NCBI GenBank assembly: GCA_014843695.1
Contig: CM026403.1
Location: forward strand, 44,671,516 to 44,735,515
Direction: 5' to 3'
Length of the DNA: 64,000 nucleotides
Origin: Archivesica marissinica
Taxonomy: Eukaryota > Mollusca > Bivalvia > Venerida > Vesicomyidae
The stretch's first letter is position 1. Every line of letters begins with the position of its first letter. A program made the position numbers and the translations under genes. Positions 58,706 through 64,000 of this stretch are shown here, piece after piece. The notes beneath the pieces were generated by a model that saw nothing but the letters and a program-made list of their open reading frames with translations, was not told where the DNA came from and ran no database searches.

Positions 58706-59948
58706 TTAACCCTTTCCTTCATAGAGATTTAGGTTAATATACTATTATATCTCCATACAAACGACAGCCATTTAACCCTTTGCTTCATAGAGATTTAGGT
58801 TAATATACTATTATATCTCCATACAAACGACAGCCATTTAACCCTTTGCTTCATAGAGATTTAGGTTAATATACTATTATATCTCCATACAAACGACAGC
58901 CATTTAGCTATCATGCAATGGATAAGTAGTCGCCATATCTATCCCACCTCCATAGATATTACTGGGACTACATAGAGATTTAGGTTAATATACTATTATA
59001 TCTCCATACAAACGACAGCCATTTAACCCTTTCCTTCATAGAGATTTAGGTTAATATACTATTATATCTCCATACAAACGACAGCCATTTAACCCTTTGC
59101 TTCATAGAGATTTAGGTTAATATACTATTATATCTCCATACAAACGACAGCCATTTAACCCTTTGCTTCATAGAGATTTAGGTTAATATACTATTATATC
59201 TCCATACAAACGACAGCCATTTAACCCTTTGCTTCATAGAGATTTAGGTTAATATACTATTATATCTCCATACAAACGACAGCCATTTAGCTATCATGCA
59301 ATGAATAAGTAGTCGCCATATCTATCCCACCTCCATAGATATTACTGGGACTACATGAGATTTAGGTTAATATACTATTATATCTCCATACAAACGACAG
59401 CCATTTAGCTATCATGCAGTGGATAAGTAGTCACCATATCTATCCCATCTCCATAGATATTACTGGGACTACATGAGATTTAGGTTAATATACTATTATA
59501 TCTCCCTACAAACGACAGCCATTTAGCTATCATGCAGTGGATAAGTAGTCGCCATATCTATCCCACCTCCCTAGATATTACTGGGACTACATGAGATTCT
59601 GGCCTTTATTATGAACATTGGTTTGGCTACTACATTGTCAATGTATGTCGTATTGGTAAAGGCGTCAAGAGGTGCTTCTATGAGGGAAAGGGTTATGAAC
59701 ATTGGTTTGGCTACTACATTGTCAATGTATGTCGTATTGGTAAAGGCGTCAAGAGGTGCATCTATGAGGGAAAGGGTTATGAACATTGGTTTGGCTACTA
59801 CATTGTCAATGTATGTCGTATTGGTAAAGGCGTCAAGAGGTGCTTCTATGAGGGAAAGGGTTATGAACATTGGTTTGGCTACTACATTGTCAATGTATGT
59901 CGTATTGGTAAAGGCGTCAAGAGGTGCTTCCATGAGGGAACGGGTTAA
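58706..59948. mobile_element. piggyBac-type MITE with both ends tandemly expanded
   Basis: It is bounded by TTAA (58,706-58,709 and 59,945-59,948) with CCCTTTCC inside the left end and an AACGGG right end. The left end segment (TTAACCCTTTGCTTCATAGAG to CGACAGCCATT, about 65 bp) recurs about seven times; a longer form reaching ATTACTGGGACTACAT recurs four times. The right subterminal segment of 84 bp (with ATGAACATTGGTTTGGCTAC and TCTATGAGGGAAAGGGTTA) recurs four times. Its core is the reverse complement of the simple element at 2,259-2,498. Confidence 0.8.
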
Positions 59949-60031
59949 ATCTAGAATGGCCGTGGTGCTGTTTGGCATATAACTGGCAGGCTAGTGTAAA
60001 TGTCTCTAACTATACATTGTCTTATTTACAG

Positions 60032-60082
60032 AGGTTTAACCCAGGAATTCTGTTTAAGAAATTCAAGAAGAATTCTCTAAAG
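60032..60082 (+). CDS. HIRA: HIRA exon (RFNPGILFKKFKKNS)
   Basis: A 17-codon exon, acceptor cttatttacag, donor gtatgg. RFNPGILFKKFKKNSLK is the basic linker after the GHRKA-VTVV blade. Family members have a similar Phe-Asn-Pro motif and Lys-rich stretch here. Phase 0 on both sides. Confidence 0.88.
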
Positions 60083-60502
60083 GTATGGTTATTTATTATA
60101 TATGCACATTCTTTATTTACATCCTATCACTGTTGTTGTTGTGTTTGGAGTTTATTTAGGTCTGCCCGAAAGACGGCACTGTAAGTGAAGGAACAAAGGT
60201 CTCTGACCCGGTGAAGCTTGACCGTGACATGTAACTTTCAGGTCTTAAAGATTGTTTAAGTTTGAATGTAGTAAATGTTTATGAAATCCGCTGTATATTT
60301 ATGGTCTAAATTTGGTGAATTTTGGCTGAATACGTAATTGTTGCACTGTTGGTTAATGAAATCAGCTAGATTGTGCTTCCAGGTATTATTGGTAGAAGAA
60401 GACCCCGGGTGTCCCTCCAGCAGTATTTTAGGCACATGCAGAACCACTGACCTTCCACAAGTCAGTTAGGAAATGTTTTACAGCATAGGGACTATAAATA
60501 TA
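60083..60502. other. intron, no feature recognised
   Basis: Unique sequence; no exon or repeat is supported. Confidence 0.45.
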
Positions 60503-60720
60503 GAAGTCTTGATAGCACAGTTGTAGATCATTCGCCTCAGGTGCGAAAGGCCCGGAGTTCATGCCCAGCTCTAGCCGTTAATGATTCTGCGCTTAGGCAA
60601 GGCATTTAAATTTCGCATTGCCTCTTCTCTCTCCCTTGTGGCGATGAATTCCATAAGGAATGAGGTCTCGAGAGCAATTAAGTTAATTTTGTAAGACCTT
60701 GTTTCGCAATTGAGCTAAAA
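60503..60720 (+). mobile_element. tRNA-derived SINE, second family (left arm of inverted pair)
   Basis: GAAGTCTTGATAGCACAGTTG, GGAGTTCATGCCCAGC and the end TTGTTTCGCAATTGAGCTAAA match the family at 43,131. It abuts an inverted copy directly. Confidence 0.75.
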
Positions 60721-60872
60721 GATGGAATCCGTCGCCATGAGGTAGAGAGAACAGGCAATGTGGAATTTAAATGCCTTGCCTAAGGGCACAATACTCACGG
60801 CTACAGCTGGGCTCAAACGCCGAGCCTTTCGCACCTGAAGTGAACAGGTACCACTGTGCTATCACGACTTCC
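60721..60872 (-). mobile_element. tRNA-derived SINE, second family (right arm of inverted pair)
   Basis: The reverse complement begins GAAGTCGTGATAGCACAGTGG and matches the left arm through GGAATTCCA-type body sequence, lacking the 3' end. The two copies form a head-outward inverted repeat in the intron. Confidence 0.75.
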
Positions 60873-60943
60873 AAGTAGGTAGTATGGTAAAAATGTATCA
60901 TAGAAACCCGTTGCAACCTAAGTTGATCATGTTTGTATTACAG

Positions 60944-61000
60944 CCTCAGCAGTATACTTGTTGTGCCATCGGAAGTCGTGACAGATCTCTGTCTATCTGG
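60944..61000 (+). CDS. HIRA: HIRA exon (CCAIGSRDRSLSIW), source of a downstream satellite
   Basis: A 19-codon exon, acceptor tgtattacag, donor gtaagt. PQQYTCCAIGSRDRSLSIW is the last part of a WD40 blade with conserved Gly-Ser-x-Asp-Arg-Ser-Leu-Ser. Its final 25 or so bases and the donor are repeated about 50 times directly downstream. Phase 0 on both sides. Confidence 0.93.
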
Positions 61001-63478
61001 GTAAGTCTTGTCATATATATCTAGTCGTGACAGATCTCTGTCTATCTGGGTACATCTTGTCATATATATCTAGTCATGACAGATCTCTGTCTATCTGGGT
61101 ACGTCTTGTCATATATATCTAGTCATGACAGATCTCTGTCTATCTGGGTAAATCTTGTCATATATATCTAGTCATGACAGATCTCTGTCTATCTGGGTAA
61201 GTCTTGTCATATATATCTAGTCGTGACAGATCTCTGTCTATCTGGGTAAGTCTTGTCATATATATCTAGTTGTGACAGATCTCTGTCTATCTGGGTAAGT
61301 CTTAGTGTCATCTATATCTAGTCGTGACAGATCTCTGTCTATCTGGGTAAATCTTGTCATCTATATCTAGTCGTGACAGATCTCTGTCTATCTGGGTAAG
61401 TCTTGTCATATATATCTAGATGTGACAGATCTCTGTCTATCTGGGTAAGTCCTGTCATATATATCTAGTCGTGACAGATCTCTGTCTATCTGGGTAAGTC
61501 TTGTAATATATATCTAGTCGTGACAGATCTCTGTCTATCTGGGTAAGTCCTGTCATATATATCTAGTCGTGACAGATCTCTGTCTATCTGGGTAAGTCTT
61601 GTAATATATATCTAGTCGTGACAGATCTCTGTCTATCTGGGTAAGTCCTGTCATATATATCTAGTCGTGACAGATCTCTGTCTATCTGGGTAAGTCTTGT
61701 AATATATATCTAGTCGTGACAGATCTCTGTCTATCTGGGTAAGTCCTGTCATATATATCTAGTCGTGACAGATCTCTGTCTATCTGGGTAAGTCTTGTAA
61801 TATATATCTAGTCGTGACAGATCTCTGTCTATCTGGGTAAGTCCTGTCATATATATCTAGTCGTGACAGATCTCTGTCTATCTGGGTAAGTCTTGTAATA
61901 TATATCTAGTCGTGACAGATCTCTGTCTATCTGGGTAAGTCTTGTCATATATATCTAGTCATGACAGATCTCTGTCTATCTGGGTAAATCTTGTCATATA
62001 TATCTAGTCATGACAGATCTCTGTCTATCTGGGTAAGTCTTGTCATATATATCTAGTCGTGACAGATCTCTGTCTATCTGGGTAAGTCTTGTCATATATA
62101 TCTAGTTGTGACAGATCTCTGTCTATCTGGGTAAGTCTTAGTGTCATCTATATCTAGTCGTGACAGATCTCTGTCTATCTGGGTAAGTCTTGTCATATAT
62201 ATCTAGTCATGACAGATCTCTGTCTATCTGGGTAAATCTTGTCATATATATCTAGTCATGACAGATCTCTGTCTATCTGGGTAAGTCTTGTCATATATAT
62301 CTAGTCGTGACAGATCTCTGTCTATCTGGGTAAGTCTTGTCATATATATCTAGTTGTGACAGATCTCTGTCTATCTGGGTAAGTCTTAGTGTCATCTATA
62401 TCTAGTCGTGACAGATCTCTGTCTATCTGGGTAAGTCTTGTCATATATATCTAGTCGTGACAGATCTCTGTCTATCTGGGTAAGTCTTGTCATATATATC
62501 TAGTCGTGACAGATCTCTGTCTATCTGGGTAAGTCTTGTCATATATATCTAGTCGTGACAGATCTCTGTCTATCTGGGTAAGTCTTGTCATATATATCTA
62601 GTCGTGACAGATCTCTGTCTATCTGGGTAAGTCTTGTCATATATATCTAGTCGTGACAGATCTCTGTCTATCTGGGTAAGTCTTGTCATATATATCTAGT
62701 CGTGACAGATCTCTGTCTATCTGGGTAAGTCTTGTCATATATATCTAGTCGTGACAGATCTCTGTCTATCTGGGTAAGTCTTGTCATATATATCTAGTCG
62801 TGACAGATCTCTGTCTATCTGGGTAAGTCTTGTCATATATATCTAGTCGTGACAGATCTCTGTCTATCTGGGTAAGTCTTGTCATATATATCTAGTCGTG
62901 ACAGATCTCTGTCTATCTGGGTAAATCTTGTCATCTATATCTAGTCATGACAGATCTCTGTCTATCTGGGTAAGTCTTGTCATATATATCTAGTTGTGAC
63001 AGATCTCTGTCTATCTGGGTAAGTCTTGTCATATATATCTAGTCATGACAGATCTCTGTCTATCTGGGTAAGTCTTGTCATATATATCTAGTCATGACAG
63101 ATCTCTGTCTATCTGGGTAAGTCTTTTCATCTATATGTAGTCGTGACGGATCTCTGTCTATCTGGGTAAATCTTGTCATATATATCTATACGTGACAGAT
63201 CTCTGTCTATCTGGGTAAGTCTTGTCATATATATCTATACGTGACAGATCTCTGTCTATCTGGGTAAATCTTGTCATCTATATCTAGTCATGACAGATCT
63301 CTGTCTATCTGGGTAAGTCTTGTCATCTATATCTAGTCGTGACAGATCTCTGTCTATCTGGGTAAATCTTGTAATCTATATCTAGTCGTGACAGATCTCT
63401 GTCTATCTGGGTAAGTCTTGTCATCTATATCTAGTCGTGACGGATCTCTATCTATCTGGGTAAGTCTTGTAATCTATC
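61001..63478. repeat. 49-bp satellite derived from a HIRA exon end plus its 5' splice site
   Basis: About 50 copies, each with GACAGATCTCTGTCTATCTGG (exon end) followed by GTAAGT, GTAAAT or GTACAT and CTTGTCATATATATCTAGTC. The exon-derived part is nearly invariant (changes only at a few copies such as 63,147), while the intron-derived part varies more. Each unit also has an AG (ATCTAG) 25 bases before its GT. Confidence 0.97.
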
Positions 63479-63811
63479 TCTTTAGAGATAAGAACATATT
63501 GAATATCGTGACAATGTTTTGTTATTTTGTGACCTTGTGAATTGACACTCAATTTGGAAATATGTGCCTGGCAACATTTTCATCATCTAGTTGTTTATTG
63601 TCTATATTATTATTTATTAGTTCTAGTGATGGTATTCATGGATATTGATATGGATATCAAGTTAACTCGAGTCGATACCTGGGCTTATATGAGACAACGT
63701 AATAACATAAGTAATGTTGTTATTGATATATTTGTTGGATGTTGCATTGAGTTTGCTAATTATATGTGAGCCATGTATACCTGTAATGTTTTGTATTTTC
63801 TATTTATTTAG
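63479..63811. other. intron, no feature recognised
   Basis: AT-rich unique sequence ending in the polypyrimidine tract and acceptor tatttatttag. Confidence 0.5.
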
Positions 63812-63882
63812 CTGACTGCGCTGAAAAGACCCCTGGTTGTAACACATGATCTATTTACAAACTCTGTGCTCGATATATCATG
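63812..63882 (+). CDS. HIRA: HIRA exon (LTALKRPLVVTHDLFTNSVL)
   Basis: Acceptor tatttatttag, donor gtatgt. It encodes LTALKRPLVVTHDLFTNSVL and DIS, with the final TG completing a Trp with the next exon. It matches the start of the last HIRA N-terminal blades (Leu-Lys-Arg-Pro-Leu-Val-Val). Its end and donor are themselves tandemly repeated downstream. Confidence 0.92.
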
Positions 63883-64000
63883 GTATGTCTATGTGTTTAT
63901 ACAAACTCTGTGCTCGATATATCATGGTATGTCTACGTGTTTATGCAAACTCTGTGCTCTATATATCATGGTATGTCTCTGTGCTCGATATATCATGGTA
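63883..64000. repeat. 44-bp repeat derived from a HIRA exon end plus its 5' splice site
   Basis: ACAAACTCTGTGCTCGATATA, TCATG and GTATGTCTATGTG recur at 63,900 and 63,944 and, in shortened form, at about 63,978, where the window ends. The first copy is the exon end itself. Confidence 0.9.

Larger units (their letters stand above)
42179..64000 (+). other. HIRA: HIRA locus (histone H3.3 chaperone), eight exons visible, both ends outside the recognised part
   Basis: HIRA is the scaffold of the nuclear complex with UBN1, CABIN1 and ASF1 that deposits histone H3.3 onto DNA independently of replication. Eight + strand exons (42,179; 43,481; 44,941; 53,904; 55,824; 60,032; 60,944; 63,812) encode about 261 consecutive residues of the N-terminal WD40 propeller. 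Every junction keeps frame: split codons complete to Ala, Lys, Asp, Glu and Trp as expected for the family. Exons upstream of the first (the start of the propeller) are not recognised in the window, and the C-terminal half lies beyond it. Introns are 1-9 kb and mostly tandem repeats. Coding sequence itself shows no stops or frameshifts, so the gene is probably functional. Confidence 0.9.

Noticed and set aside
59571..59982. 123- and 135-codon frames on both strands
   Set aside because: They come from the four 84-bp repeats (a multiple of three) in the MITE right arm.

Overview
The window looks like intron-rich invertebrate nuclear DNA, most likely from a bivalve mollusc. This is an inference from the tRNA-derived SINEs, the TTAA-flanked MITEs, a repeat tail of a kind I associate with molluscs near 42.09 kb, and a Polinton-type element. 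The main host gene is HIRA, the histone H3.3 chaperone. Eight consecutive exons on the + strand, from 42,179 to 63,882, encode part of its N-terminal WD40 propeller. Each exon has AG/GT borders and the intron phases join correctly. The first and last parts of the gene lie outside what I can recognise. A separate acidic exon-like block at 97-217 belongs to a gene I cannot name. | Layout: 0-3.5 kb holds the acidic exon, a 27-bp minisatellite and a TTAA-flanked MITE. 3.5-8.7 kb is a 20-bp satellite ending in a 1,000-N gap. 9.7-19.4 kb is a decayed Polinton/Maverick (adintovirus-like) element. 19.4-29.9 kb holds AT-rich spacer, a terminal-inverted-repeat element with transposase-like exons, a broken non-LTR retrotransposon, SINEs and two minisatellites. 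29.9-40.9 kb has two more large satellites and a second 1,000-N gap. 41-64 kb is the HIRA exons, with introns filled by minisatellites, SINEs and a MITE. By rough addition, tandem repeats make up about half of the window. | Polinton: an apparently intact DDE integrase is followed on the - strand by small unknown genes, a frameshifted packaging ATPase and a frameshifted major capsid gene. A divergent + strand gene encodes a coiled-coil membrane protein. Another - strand gene of structural type is frameshifted. A + strand, AT-rich block then carries a penton-like protein, a fibre-like protein with a threefold repeated stalk, and a frameshifted membrane protein. I find no DNA polymerase B, no protease and no terminal inverted repeats, so this is a truncated, non-autonomous remnant. 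| The observation I find most unusual is in HIRA. The 3' end of one exon together with its 5' splice site has been amplified into an array of about 50 copies of a 49-bp unit (61.0-63.5 kb). The next exon shows the same kind of event on a smaller scale at the window edge, and an earlier exon has a decayed upstream copy of its acceptor and first codons. Exon borders themselves seem to seed tandem repeats in this gene. All copy numbers are estimates by eye.
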